DNA of 64,000 nucleotides from Saccharopolyspora indica (GTDB taxonomy: Bacteria; Actinomycetota; Actinomycetes; Mycobacteriales; Pseudonocardiaceae). A program made the position numbers and the translations under genes. The stretch's first letter is position 1; every line of letters begins with the position of its first letter. The stretch spans positions 248,001-312,000 of the forward strand of contig NZ_JAQGLB010000003.1 of assembly GCF_027853965.1 (NCBI RefSeq), in the 5' to 3' direction. The notes beneath the pieces are model-generated. The model searched no databases and was not told where the DNA came from. It saw only the letters and a program-made list of their open reading frames with translations. Positions 17,907-26,420 of this stretch are shown one piece after another.

Positions 17907-19037
17907 ATGGCTCTGCCTCATGATGATGTCGATCCCGGTGGTCTGCTCGAGTACTCGGTGGTGTTCACCGACCACTCGCTGAACCACATGTCCCAGCGCT
18001 TCGTGGGCGTGATGCAGGGCATCGTCGATGTCCTGCGCACCACCTACCGAGCGCACAGCGTCGCGCTGGTGCCCGGAGGCGGCACCTACGGCATGGAGGC
18101 CGTCGCCCGCCAGCTCGCGACCGGCCGCCGCTGCCTCGTGGTGCGCAACGGGCTCTTCTCCTACCGCTGGTCGCAGATCCTCGAAATGGGCTCGATCGCG
18201 CAGGAACACGCGGTGTGCCGGGCACGACCGGTCGATTCGTCGCATCAGGCCCCGTGGCAGCCGGCGCCGATCGATGAGGTCGTCACCGTCATCCGCGAGC
18301 AGCGGCCCGATGTTGTCTTCGCGCCGCACGTCGAGACCGCCGCGGGCATGCTGCTGCCGGACGACTACGTCCGCCGCCTGGCCGAGGCCACCCACGAGGC
18401 CGGTGGCCTGCTGGTCCTGGACTGCATCGCCTCCGGGGCGCTCTGGGTCGACATGACCGACCTCGGCGTCGACGTTCTGCTGAGCGCCCCGCAGAAGGGC
18501 TGGAGCGGATCCCCCTGCGCCAGCTACGTCATGCTCAGCGAGGCCGGCCGGGCCGCGGTCGAGGCGAGCACGTCGACGAGCTTCTCCGTCGACCTGAAGA
18601 AGTGGCTGTCGATCACCGACGCCTACACCGAGGGCCAGACCCCGTACCACACGACCATGCCGACCGATACCCTCGCGCACAACCTGGAACTGATGCTCGC
18701 GACCCGCGACCGCGGACTCGAGGATCTCCGCGCCGCGCAGGTCGACCTCGGCAACCGGGTGCGCACGCTGCTCGCTGAGCACGGGCTCCCCTCGGTCGCC
18801 ACCGACGAGTTCGCAGCCCCCAGCGTGGTCGTCGTCCACACCGACGACCCGGAGCTGCGCAGCGGCGCCCGCTTCAAGGAGGTCGGAATCCAGATCGCGG
18901 CCGGTGTGCCGCTGCACTGCGACGAGCCGGCTGACTTCTCCACCTTCCGCATCGGCCTGTTCGGACTCGACAAGCTCGGCGACGTCGAGGGAACCCTGGC
19001 CCGGCTCCGGACGGGACTGGACAAGACCGGCCGATGA
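17907..19037 (+). CDS. Class V PLP-dependent aminotransferase
   Basis: 376 residues from ATG 17907. The PLP Lys lies in LSAPQKGWSGSP and the cofactor-binding Asp in LLVLDCIASGAL. The fold is that of alanine-glyoxylate and 2-aminoethylphosphonate aminotransferases. The start is taken at the first ATG after an unstructured upstream stretch that overlaps the att scar; no strong ribosome-binding site is present (CAGGCTACGGGC). The next genes downstream are broken, so its original pathway partners may be lost. Confidence 0.85.
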   Translation: MALPHDDVDPGGLLEYSVVFTDHSLNHMSQRFVGVMQGIVDVLRTTYRAHSVALVPGGGTYGMEAVARQLATGRRCLVVRNGLFSYRWSQILEMGSIAQEHAVCRARPVDSSHQAPWQPAPIDEVVTVIREQRPDVVFAPHVETAAGMLLPDDYVRRLAEATHEAGGLLVLDCIASGALWVDMTDLGVDVLLSAPQKGWSGSPCASYVMLSEAGRAAVEASTSTSFSVDLKKWLSITDAYTEGQTPYHTTMPTDTLAHNLELMLATRDRGLEDLRAAQVDLGNRVRTLLAEHGLPSVATDEFAAPSVVVVHTDDPELRSGARFKEVGIQIAAGVPLHCDEPADFSTFRIGLFGLDKLGDVEGTLARLRTGLDKTGR

Positions 19038-19079
19038 CCACCACCCGTTGATCAACCCCTCGCACCCCAGGGCTCGACC

Positions 19080-19259
19080 GCGGATGCGCTCCCGGTCGGC
19101 GGCGATCAGGCGGTCCTTGGTCTTGTCGGTGTACCGGGGAATCACGTGCAGGTGGAAGTGGAACACCGACTGCCACGCATCAGCGCCGCAGCAGTTGAGC
19201 AGGTTCACCCCATCAGCACCGAACGCTCCAGCCGCTGCCTTGGCCTCGGCTGGTGCGCG
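19080..19259 (-). pseudogene. HIT-family protein fragment
   Basis: The frame encodes GADGVNLLNCCGADAW followed by HFHLHVIPRY, the histidine-triad active-site loop of HIT nucleotide hydrolases. Only the C-terminal third of the fold is present. The frame opens right after a TGA at 19260 and has no start for the missing N-terminus. It is one of several gene remnants packed between the class V aminotransferase and the reductase. Confidence 0.65.
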
Positions 19260-19594
19260 TCAGCTGGTCAGCCACCTGGTGGACGTCGTCAGATCGCGAA
19301 GCACTCCCGCGTCGGGACCGACGCCGAGCCCGGGGCCGGTGGGCACGTCGAGGTGTCCGTCTCGCAGGACGAAGGGCTCGGTGAGGTCGGTCTCGTAGTA
19401 CCGGGAAGAAGCCGAGGTGTCGCCGGGCAACGTCGCGTGGACGTGCTCGTAGCGGGCCATCGCCCCCACCCCGTAGCGCTCCAGGAAGACCACCGGCGCG
19501 GTCTCCCGGAGCAGCTCGTGGCTCGGGTACGGGTCGGTCAGGAAGTCGTCGCTGAACGGGTCGAGGTCGAAGGTCGGGGCCGGGCGGGTGCCGG
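19260..19594 (-). pseudogene. Chimeric remnant: P450 N-terminus joined to enolase-superfamily C-terminus
   Basis: In one minus-strand frame, positions 19594-19434 encode a P450 N-terminal region (TFDLDPFSDDFL, DPYPSHELLRE, VVFLERYGVGAMARYEHVHA). From about 19433 the same frame encodes the C-terminal end of an enolase-superfamily enzyme (PGDTSASSRYYETDLTEPF, LDVPTGPGLGVGPD). The P450 core, heme loop and the enolase barrel are missing, so this is a deletion junction, not a working fusion. An in-frame TGA precedes the P450 part. The neighbouring reductase gene may have served this P450. Confidence 0.65.
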
Positions 19595-19615
19595 ACAGTT
19601 TCCATCAGCGCCCGC

Positions 19616-20596
19616 TCAGAGATCGAGCACGAGTCGGGAGGAGCACGCCCGCGACACGCAGATCATCATGGTGTCGTTCGCCGCCCGCTCGTCGTCGGTG
19701 AGCACGGAGTCTCGGTGGTCGGCCACGCCTTCGAGCAGGGCCGTCTCACATGTCCCACAGGTGCCTTCCTGACACGAGGAGAGGATCTGGATCCCGGCGT
19801 CTTCGACGACCTCGAGGATGGACTTGTCGGCCGGGACGGTCAGGGTCATCTGCGACTCCGCGAGCTCGACTTCGAAGGTGGTGCGCGGCCCGTCGTCGGC
19901 TCCGGCCTTCGGAGCGAACCGCTCGATGTGGAGCGACCCCTGCGGCCAGTCCGCGCACGCCGTCTCGACCGCGGTGAGCAGGCCTTCGGGCCCGCAGCAG
20001 TACACGACCTTGTCGTCGCAGGAGCTGCCCGGCTCCGCGAGGAGAGCGTCCAGGTCGAGCAGGCCGACCTCGTCCATCGGGTACACCTCGACGTGTCCCG
20101 GGTACTCGGCCTCGAGGAACTCGCGATAGGCCATCGACGCTCTCGTACGGCCTCCGTAGGCCAGCCGCCAGGAACGACCGGACAAGGCCACCTGCGCGAT
20201 CATCGGCAGCAGCGGCGTGATCCCGATCCCGCCGGCGATGAAGAGGTAGCTCTCGGCGTCGACGACGGGGAAGTTGTTGCGCGGGCCCCGAACACGGAGG
20301 GTGCTGCCGACGGCGATCTTGTCGTGGACGAACTGCGAACCGCCCCGGCCGTCGGGCTCGCGGAGCACAGCCACCTTCATGACGCTGCGATCGCCGGGAT
20401 CGCCGCACAACGAGTACTGCCGGGTGAGGTCGGCCGAGAGCACCAGATCGACGTGGGCGCCCGCCGTCCACGGCGGCAACTCCGTACCGTCCGGGCTACC
20501 GAGGCTGAGCCACGGGTCATCCTCGCGATCGGCATCCGACTTCGCAAGACAACCTCCTGCCCGGCGGCCGCGCTGCTCGACGCTCGCACGCGCCAT
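19616..20596 (-). CDS. Phthalate-dioxygenase-reductase-type flavin/2Fe-2S oxidoreductase
   Basis: Domains in order: flavin-binding barrel (RQYSLCGD), NAD-binding domain (GGIGITPLLPM), and C-terminal plant-type 2Fe-2S domain (CQEGTCGTC with a later Cys). Length is 326 residues. The first ~25 residues look unlike the family. A strong AGGAGG near 20545 is followed by a TTG and an ATG in a different frame, so the N-terminus may carry a frameshift and the gene may be decaying. It would pass NADH electrons to an oxygenase; the adjacent P450 remnant is the likely former partner. Confidence 0.75.
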   Translation of the reverse strand: MARASVEQRGRRAGGCLAKSDADREDDPWLSLGSPDGTELPPWTAGAHVDLVLSADLTRQYSLCGDPGDRSVMKVAVLREPDGRGGSQFVHDKIAVGSTLRVRGPRNNFPVVDAESYLFIAGGIGITPLLPMIAQVALSGRSWRLAYGGRTRASMAYREFLEAEYPGHVEVYPMDEVGLLDLDALLAEPGSSCDDKVVYCCGPEGLLTAVETACADWPQGSLHIERFAPKAGADDGPRTTFEVELAESQMTLTVPADKSILEVVEDAGIQILSSCQEGTCGTCETALLEGVADHRDSVLTDDERAANDTMMICVSRACSSRLVLDL

Positions 20597-20639
20597 GAGC
20601 CCTGGTCTGGCAGATCACCGCCCGCACCGAGCCCGGCGA

Positions 20640-20812
20640 CGAACTCCGCCCGCAGCGTCGACGAACTCCGCGTCCACTCCGGCGAACTCGTCGACGGAGC
20701 GCGCGATGGCCGCGATCCGGTCACCCTCCACGAGCACCGCACCATCGGACAATTCACCGCGCTCGGCGTCCATGGTGGTGATGGGGCCACCTGCGATGAC
20801 GGTTCGTCTCAT
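20640..20812 (-). pseudogene. Amidohydrolase N-terminal fragment
   Basis: From ATG 20812 the frame reads MRRTVIAGGPITTMDAERG and VEGDRIAAIARS, the beta-sandwich N-terminus of metal-dependent amidohydrolases (for example 8-oxoguanine deaminase type). It breaks off near DAAGGV, before the metal-binding HxH motif, and is followed directly by the reductase gene. No remainder was found. Confidence 0.6.
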
Positions 20813-20915
20813 GCGCCCATCGTCGCCACGTGCCCCGAACCGCACCAATACCCGGGACAGTGCGTCGCCGCTGTGAGCAGCGTGTTGCGCGGGTGTTGCA
20901 GCGGCCTTCCGGGAG

Positions 20916-21500
20916 TCACGAGCCGTACAGCTCGTCGACGAGGGCGAAACCGTCCGCGACCCAATTCAGCTCGGTGCGGGCGCGGGCGATGAGGCCGTCG
21001 TAGGCGTACATCTTGTAGCGCACCGCGAACTCGGCCTCGCGCACGGTCAGCTTGGAGAGGCGGGCCGCCAGGGTGGGGTGGGTGCGGTCGACGAGCGCAG
21101 CCCGAGTGCTCTCGAGCATGCTCAACTGCTCCTCCCAGTACGCCTGCTGCTGCCGGAGCTGCTCGCGCACCGACTCGGGGTCGGCGAAGTCGAAGTAGGC
21201 CGCCTTCAGGTACGCCGGGTCGCGCTGCCGCTGAGGTGCCAGCGGGGACTCCATCCACTCGCGGAAGTCGGCGAGACCGGCGTCGGTGACGTGGTACTCC
21301 TTCTTCGTCCCCTTCTTGCCCCAGGGCACCTCGACCGAGGTGAGCAGCCCGTCGCGCTCCATCCGGTTGAGCTCGGGGTAGATCTGCGAATCCGGGGCGT
21401 GCCAGACGTGGGCCACCGAGCGGCTGAAGCTCTTCGAGATGTCGTACCCGGTCATCGGACGACCGGTGAGCAGCGCGATCAGCGCGTAACGCAGCGACAC
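20916..21500 (-). CDS. PadR-family transcriptional regulator
   Basis: 194 residues. N-terminal winged helix starting MSLRYALIALLTGRPMTGYDISKSF with the PadR signature, then GKKGTKKEYHVTDAG in the wing, and a C-terminal coiled helix region (Vir_act_alpha_C type) from about residue 95. PadR proteins are typically repressors of phenolic-acid detoxification or catabolism. It is divergent from the VanA-like gene, whose promoter carries two similar inverted repeats. Confidence 0.9.
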   Translation of the reverse strand: MSLRYALIALLTGRPMTGYDISKSFSRSVAHVWHAPDSQIYPELNRMERDGLLTSVEVPWGKKGTKKEYHVTDAGLADFREWMESPLAPQRQRDPAYLKAAYFDFADPESVREQLRQQQAYWEEQLSMLESTRAALVDRTHPTLAARLSKLTVREAEFAVRYKMYAYDGLIARARTELNWVADGFALVDELYGS

Positions 21501-21547
21501 GACATCTCCCCCTCCGGACTCCCCAAGCTACCGACCATTGCCAACTC

Positions 21548-21600
21548 ACTATATCCATAGTTAGATTGTGGCCCGCGCAACACATACCTATCTTCATAGG
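21548..21600. promoter_or_regulatory. Two matched inverted repeats upstream of the vanA-like gene
   Basis: ACTAT-ATCC-ATAGT (21548-21561) and CCTAT-CTTC-ATAGG (21587-21600) are both perfect 5-bp inverted repeats with 4-base centres and share the core CTAT-N4-ATAG. Their centres are 39 bp apart. The second overlaps the ribosome-binding site of the TTG-started oxygenase gene. They are good candidates for PadR operators acting on both divergent genes. Confidence 0.55.
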
Positions 21601-21608
21601 GAGTTCTC

Positions 21609-22742
21609 TTGCCCAGCACTACCTCGCCCGAAGCGGACACCGCACCGCCGACCACCGCTGCCGCGAAGATCTTCAACCACCCCCGCAACGCCTGGTACGC
21701 CGCGGCTTGGGACCACGAGGTCACCGGCAAGCAGCCGCTGGCCCGCACGGTCGCCGGGGTACCGCTGGCGTTGTGGCGCAACGCAGAAGGCCGGGCGGTC
21801 GCTCTCGCGGACGCCTGCTGGCACCGGCTCGCGCCGCTGTCGAAGGGCAAGGTCCTGGGCGACGAGCTGCAGTGCCCCTACCACGGTCTGCGCTACAACG
21901 CGGCTGGTCGCTGCACCGGAATGCCCGCGCAGGAGACGATCAACCCCAGCGCCGTGGTCCCCTCCTACCCCGTGGTCGAGCGCTACCGGTACGTCTGGGT
22001 CTGGGTCGGCGATCCGGACCTGGCCGACCCGACCGCGGTGCCCGACATGCACCAGGTGGACGACCCCGCCTGGGCCGGCGACGGCGAGACGATCCACGCC
22101 GACTGCAACTACCAGCTCATCCTCGACAACCTCATGGACCTCACCCACGAGGAGTTCGTGCACTCCTCGAGCATCGGCCAGGAGGAGCTGTCCGAGGCCG
22201 AGTTCGACGTGACCCACGAGGGCAACACGGTGACCGTCAGCCGGTGGATGCGCGGCATCGACGCCCCGCCGTTCTGGCTGAAGAACATGCGGGACAAGTT
22301 CCCGGGCTTCTCCGGCAAGGTCGACCGCTGGCAGATCATCCACTTCGAGGCGCCGGGCACGATCCGCATCGACGTCGGTGTGGCGAAGGCGGGCACCGGT
22401 GCGCCCGAAGGGGATCGCAGCCAGGGCGTCAACGGGTACGTGATGAACACGATCACCCCCGAGACCCACCGCACCTCGCACTACTTCTGGGCGTTCATGC
22501 GCAACTACCGCCTGGAAAGCCAGGCCATCACCACCCAGCTGCGCCAGGCGGTGCACGGGGTCTTCGGCGAGGACGAGGAAATGCTGCGCGCCCAGCAGAG
22601 CGCCATCGACGCCAATCCCGAGCACGAGTTCTACAGCCTCAACATCGACGCCGGGGGGATGTGGGTGCGGCAGATCCTCGAGCGCATGCTCGCGGCCGAG
22701 GGGCGCCCGTCCTCCGCGGCGGACGCCGGTCAGGGGGCCTGA
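21609..22742 (+). CDS. vanA: Rieske oxygenase, vanillate O-demethylase VanA-like
   Basis: 377 residues from TTG 21609, AGGGAG 5 bases upstream. Rieske ligands are Cys70, His72, Cys89 and His92. The mononuclear iron motif lies in DNLMDLTHEEFVH (Asp177, His180, His185). VanA demethylates vanillate to protocatechuate using electrons from VanB. Next to a VanB-like reductase and an aromatic-acid transporter the assignment is likely, but related methoxybenzoate or dicamba demethylases have the same architecture. Confidence 0.88.
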   Translation: MPSTTSPEADTAPPTTAAAKIFNHPRNAWYAAAWDHEVTGKQPLARTVAGVPLALWRNAEGRAVALADACWHRLAPLSKGKVLGDELQCPYHGLRYNAAGRCTGMPAQETINPSAVVPSYPVVERYRYVWVWVGDPDLADPTAVPDMHQVDDPAWAGDGETIHADCNYQLILDNLMDLTHEEFVHSSSIGQEELSEAEFDVTHEGNTVTVSRWMRGIDAPPFWLKNMRDKFPGFSGKVDRWQIIHFEAPGTIRIDVGVAKAGTGAPEGDRSQGVNGYVMNTITPETHRTSHYFWAFMRNYRLESQAITTQLRQAVHGVFGEDEEMLRAQQSAIDANPEHEFYSLNIDAGGMWVRQILERMLAAEGRPSSAADAGQGA

Positions 22743-22743
22743 G

Positions 22744-23748
22744 ATGGCGGTGCAGGCACAGACCCGCTGGCAGCAGGCCCGGGTGGTCGAGGTCTCCGAC
22801 GTCGCTGAGGGCATCCGCCGCATCGTCCTGGCCCCCGAGCAGCCCGAGCACGCCGCGCCTGGCACGCACGTCGACGTCCAGATCGGGGACGACCCCCGCC
22901 GGGTGCGCTCCTACTCCGTGGTGCGCTCCGAGGACGGCGGCCGCCGACTGACGCTCAGCGTGCGGCTCTCCCCCACCTCATCCGGCGGCTCGGCCGCGAT
23001 GCACCGATTGCGGGTCGGCGACGACCTGACGGTCACCGGGCCGCTGCAGAACTTCCCGCTCGCGGTCGGCGCGACCCGCTACGTGCTCGTCGCCGGCGGC
23101 ATCGGCGTCACCGCACTGGTGGCCATGGCCGCCGCGCTGCGCCGGCGCGGTGCCGACTACCAGCTGGTGCTCCTCGGCCGCAGCCGCGCCGCGATGGCCT
23201 ACCTCGACGACCTGGTCGCCGAGCACGGCGACCGCGTCCGCGTCCACGTCGACGACGAGGGCACCTCGCTGGCGGTGGAGGGCCTCGTCGCCGGTATCGC
23301 CCAGACGCCCGAGGCTGCGGGCACCGAGCTCTACATGTGCGGTCCGATCGGGCTCATGAACGCCATCTCGCGGAGCTGGGCCGAGCACGACCTTCCTGCG
23401 CCAAACCTGCGCTTCGAGACGTTCGGATCCAGCGGCCGGTACCAGGCCGAGGAGTTCCTGGTGCAGCTCCCCGACCTCGGCCGGGAGATCGCCGTCGCAC
23501 CCGACACCTCGATCCTCGACGCGCTCGAGGCCGCCGGGGTCGACACGCTCTCGGACTGCCGCAAGGGCGAGTGCGGGCTGTGCCTGGCGAAGGTGGTCGA
23601 CGCCACCGGCACCATCGACCACCGCGACGTCTTCCTGAGCGAGTCCCAGAAGGAACGCTCGAACAGGTTGTGCCTCTGCGTCTCCCGAGCAGTGGCATCC
23701 GGCAGCGGCTCGGGAGATCCCGCTGTCCTCTCCCTCCGCCTCACCTGA
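22744..23748 (+). CDS. vanB: Vanillate O-demethylase reductase VanB-like
   Basis: 334 residues; ATG two bases after the oxygenase stop. Flavin domain with VRSYSVV, NAD domain with VAGGIGVTALVAM, and C-terminal 2Fe-2S domain CRKGECGLC plus a downstream Cys. Supplies electrons to the Rieske oxygenase. It is intact, in contrast to the partly decayed paralogue at 19616-20596. Confidence 0.88.
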   Translation: MAVQAQTRWQQARVVEVSDVAEGIRRIVLAPEQPEHAAPGTHVDVQIGDDPRRVRSYSVVRSEDGGRRLTLSVRLSPTSSGGSAAMHRLRVGDDLTVTGPLQNFPLAVGATRYVLVAGGIGVTALVAMAAALRRRGADYQLVLLGRSRAAMAYLDDLVAEHGDRVRVHVDDEGTSLAVEGLVAGIAQTPEAAGTELYMCGPIGLMNAISRSWAEHDLPAPNLRFETFGSSGRYQAEEFLVQLPDLGREIAVAPDTSILDALEAAGVDTLSDCRKGECGLCLAKVVDATGTIDHRDVFLSESQKERSNRLCLCVSRAVASGSGSGDPAVLSLRLT

Positions 23749-23796
23749 GCCGGTGCACCACAGGGTTCGCACGGATCCTTCACCACCTGGAGACCC

Positions 23797-25131
23797 ATGA
23801 ACGTCACCGCACGCATCTCGCAGGCACCGATGAGCGGCTACCAGTGGCTGATCGTCGCGCTCTGCACCTTCATGAACTGCCTCGACGGCTTCGACGTCAT
23901 GGCGGTCGCCTTCACCGGGCCGTCGGTCACCGAGGAGTTCGCGCTCAGCGGCTCGGAGTTCGGTCTGCTGGTCTCGGTCGGCCTGATCGGGATGGCGGTC
24001 GGCTCGATGCTGCTCGCCCCCTTCGCCGACCTCATCGGTCGACGCCCGCTGATCCTGGTCAGCCTCGCACTCGGCACGATCGGCATGTTCGGCGCGGCTG
24101 CGGCAACGTCGGTGACGGTGATGGGTCTTTTCCGGCTCATCACCGGCATCGGTGTCGGCGGCATCCTGGCCAGTACCAACGTGATCGCCAGCGAGTTCTC
24201 CAATTCCAGGAATCGCGGTCTTGCCATCGGCATCTACACCGCCGGGTACGGGATCGGCGCCACCGCGGCAAGCCTGGTCGCGAAGGCGACGGTGGGCGGC
24301 GACTGGCGAATGGTCTTCTACGCCGGCGGTGCCGGGACCCTGCTCGCCCTGGTCGTGATCGCCGTCGTCCTGCCCGAGTCGGTCGCCTTCCTCGAGCAGC
24401 GCCGACCGAGCGGCGCGCTGGAGCGGATCAACCGGACACTGGCCCGGATGCGGGTGGAGACTGTCACGGACGCCGACCTCGACGAGGCGGCCGCCACCCG
24501 GATTGCCGCTGAACGGGCCGGATCCAGATGGCTCAAGCAGCTCCTGACGCCGACGATCCTGCTCTGGCTCGTCTTCATCACGATCATGTTCGGCTTCTAC
24601 TTCGTCAACAGCTGGACTCCCACGCTCCTGGTCGAGGAAGGCCTCTCCGAAAGCGCGGCGGTCACTGCCGGGATGGCGATCTCGATCGGCGGCACGGTCG
24701 GCTCGGTCCTCTACGGCGTTGCCGCCCGAGTGCGCGCGCCGCGGGTGGTGCTGATCGGATTCGCCCTGCTCTCGGCCGCGATGATGGTCGTCTTCATCGT
24801 CAGTGCCTCGACGCTGTGGCTCGGGTTCGGCATCGGCGTCATCGTCGGTGCTCTGATCAACGGCTGCATCGCCGGTGCCTACACCGTCGGCCCGCCTCTC
24901 TACCCGACCAACATCCGCAGCGTCGGCATGGGCTGGGCACTCGGGATGGGACGCATCGGCGCCATCCTGTCCCCGACCATCGCCGGCATGCTCAAGGACG
25001 CAGGAGCTTCCGCGACGCAACTCTACGTCGGCGCCGCCGTAGTGGTCGCTCTCTGCGCGCTCGTCCTGGTCGGCCTGCGCCGGCACGACCCCGAATCCAC
25101 TCGCACGCCGAACGAGGCACTCACCACCTGA
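23797..25131 (+). CDS. MFS aromatic-acid:H+ symporter (AAHS family, VanK/PcaK-like)
   Basis: 444 residues with 12 predicted membrane spans. The N-terminal LDGFDVM in TM1 and the loop motif DLIGRRP after TM2 are AAHS features. Third gene of the PadR-controlled operon, so it probably imports vanillate or a related aromatic acid. A hairpin and then the tRNA-type terminator follow. Confidence 0.87.
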   Translation: MNVTARISQAPMSGYQWLIVALCTFMNCLDGFDVMAVAFTGPSVTEEFALSGSEFGLLVSVGLIGMAVGSMLLAPFADLIGRRPLILVSLALGTIGMFGAAAATSVTVMGLFRLITGIGVGGILASTNVIASEFSNSRNRGLAIGIYTAGYGIGATAASLVAKATVGGDWRMVFYAGGAGTLLALVVIAVVLPESVAFLEQRRPSGALERINRTLARMRVETVTDADLDEAAATRIAAERAGSRWLKQLLTPTILLWLVFITIMFGFYFVNSWTPTLLVEEGLSESAAVTAGMAISIGGTVGSVLYGVAARVRAPRVVLIGFALLSAAMMVVFIVSASTLWLGFGIGVIVGALINGCIAGAYTVGPPLYPTNIRSVGMGWALGMGRIGAILSPTIAGMLKDAGASATQLYVGAAVVVALCALVLVGLRRHDPESTRTPNEALTT

Positions 25132-25157
25132 CCTCTGCTCAGCCTCCTCACGACCCG

Positions 25158-25182
25158 GGTCGACCGGGTTCTCCGGTCGACC
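25158..25182 (+). terminator. Hairpin after the van operon
   Basis: GGTCGACCGG-GTTCT-CCGGTCGACC, a perfect 10-bp stem, 27 bases after the transporter stop. It lacks a T-tract, so it may be an actinomycete U-less terminator. Confidence 0.45.
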
Positions 25183-25196
25183 AGCAGACGCGGAAC

Positions 25197-25258
25197 AGCC
25201 CGCTGATCTGTCGTGCCGATCAGCGGGCTTTCCTTCGTCGAGACAACAAGATTTGAAC
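25197..25258 (-). repeat. tRNA-Pro 3'-end and terminator relic (att scar B)
   Basis: A perfect 12-bp stem (25197-25208 and 25218-25229) followed by TTTCC corresponds to the terminator seen at 51840 and 61091. The following GTCGAGACAACAAGATTTGAAC (25237-25258) differs at about 4 of 22 positions from the tRNA-Pro 3' end in the copies at 51.9 and 61.1 kb; similarity ends there. It still works as a bidirectional terminator between the convergent transporter and LLM genes. Confidence 0.6.
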
Positions 25259-25274
25259 GGGTACGTCCCGCTGA

Positions 25275-26111
25275 TCACGTCAAGCTGAGGTACTGCGCGT
25301 AGTCGTCCAAGGCACGCAGCACCTCGGCCTCGCCCGCGGACGGCAGTTGCAGCACGACCTCTTCCACCCCCAAGTCCCGGTAGTGCGCGAGCTTCCCCGC
25401 CGAGGGCTGTATTGCGTAAGGAACCACCTCGGGCTCCTCCTCCCGTCCCTCCTGCTCCCACGCCTTCCGCAGCGCGGGGAGCGCCTTGGTCAGGTCATCG
25501 CGCCCGTCGTTCGGCAGCCAGCCGTCCGCGTACTGAGCAATGTGGGAGAAGAGCTTGGGTCCCGCCGCCCCGCCGAGCAGCGTCCGCGGGGCTGCCCGCA
25601 CCGGCTTCGGGTGGGCGTGACTGGCCCGCACCGACCCGAACTCGCCCTCGTACGCAGTGGGTTCGCCTGCCCACAGTGCCCGCATCAGCGCCATCCGGTC
25701 GCGCACCAGCTCGCGCCGCGTCGACCACTCCACCCCGTGGTCAGCGGCCTCCTCGGCGAGCCAGCCGAAACCGACGCCCAGGGTGAAGCGGCCGCTGGAG
25801 AGGAAGTCGAGAGTGGCGATCTGCTTGGCGAGGTCGATGGGGTCGTGCTGCGCGACGAGGGTGATACCGGTGCCGAGCGCCAGTCGCTCGGTGACGACGG
25901 CCGCCTGACCGAGCGCCACGAATGCGTCGAGCGTGCGTCCGAACTCGCGAGGCAGCGGCTCCCCCGCAGGGGTCCGGATCTCCTCGCTCGCCGGGATGTG
26001 GGAGTGCTCGGGCAGGTAGAGCCCGGCGAAGCCGCGCTCCTCCAACTCATGCGCCAGCCGGTCCGGCCAGATGCTCTCGTCGGTCAGGAAGATCATGGTC
26101 GCTACGCGCAT
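25275..26111 (-). CDS. LLM-class F420-dependent oxidoreductase
   Basis: 278 residues of luciferase-like TIM barrel: GFAGLYLPEHSHIP, LGTGITLVAQHDPIDLAKQIATLD, and GRFTLGVGFGWLAEE are typical for the TIGR03619/F420 LLM group. It could reduce or oxidise a small organic substrate with F420 (FMN not excluded). It stands alone, convergent with the van operon. Confidence 0.85.
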   Translation of the reverse strand: MRVATMIFLTDESIWPDRLAHELEERGFAGLYLPEHSHIPASEEIRTPAGEPLPREFGRTLDAFVALGQAAVVTERLALGTGITLVAQHDPIDLAKQIATLDFLSSGRFTLGVGFGWLAEEAADHGVEWSTRRELVRDRMALMRALWAGEPTAYEGEFGSVRASHAHPKPVRAAPRTLLGGAAGPKLFSHIAQYADGWLPNDGRDDLTKALPALRKAWEQEGREEEPEVVPYAIQPSAGKLAHYRDLGVEEVVLQLPSAGEAEVLRALDDYAQYLSLT

Positions 26112-26420
26112 CGGGCTGCGGCACCTCCGAAACTCGGCATTCGAGCTTGCTCGATCGTGGACATGTCTTGCGAGTTGGTTATCTTCGGTGCGACCGGGTG
26201 GACTTCCGGCCGATCAGGTCCGGGCTTGTTCGCCGGATCAGCCGCGGGGACCGACCAGCTCCGCCTCCTCCATCAGCTGCTCCCCGCGGCCTGGTCCGCG
26301 ATGAGATCGAACTTCACGCGAACCAAGCCGTCGCCTTTTCGGGAACCGCCTTGCACTGCTCCAGCGCGAGCTACCAGCGATCAACGGAATGGGAACCGGT
26401 TCGCTCCGAGTGCGCCGGAG
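26112..26420. other. 309-bp gap, possible gene remnant
   Basis: Upstream region of the LLM gene. From about 26164 the plus strand encodes MSCELVIFGATGWT, which resembles the N-terminus of saccharopine-dehydrogenase-like or trans-acting enoyl reductases, but it loses similarity within 20 codons. I see no supported gene and no clear promoter. Confidence 0.3.

Noticed and set aside
22978-25461. 827-codon minus-strand open frame
   Set aside because: Antisense to the VanB-like and transporter genes; no domain pattern.
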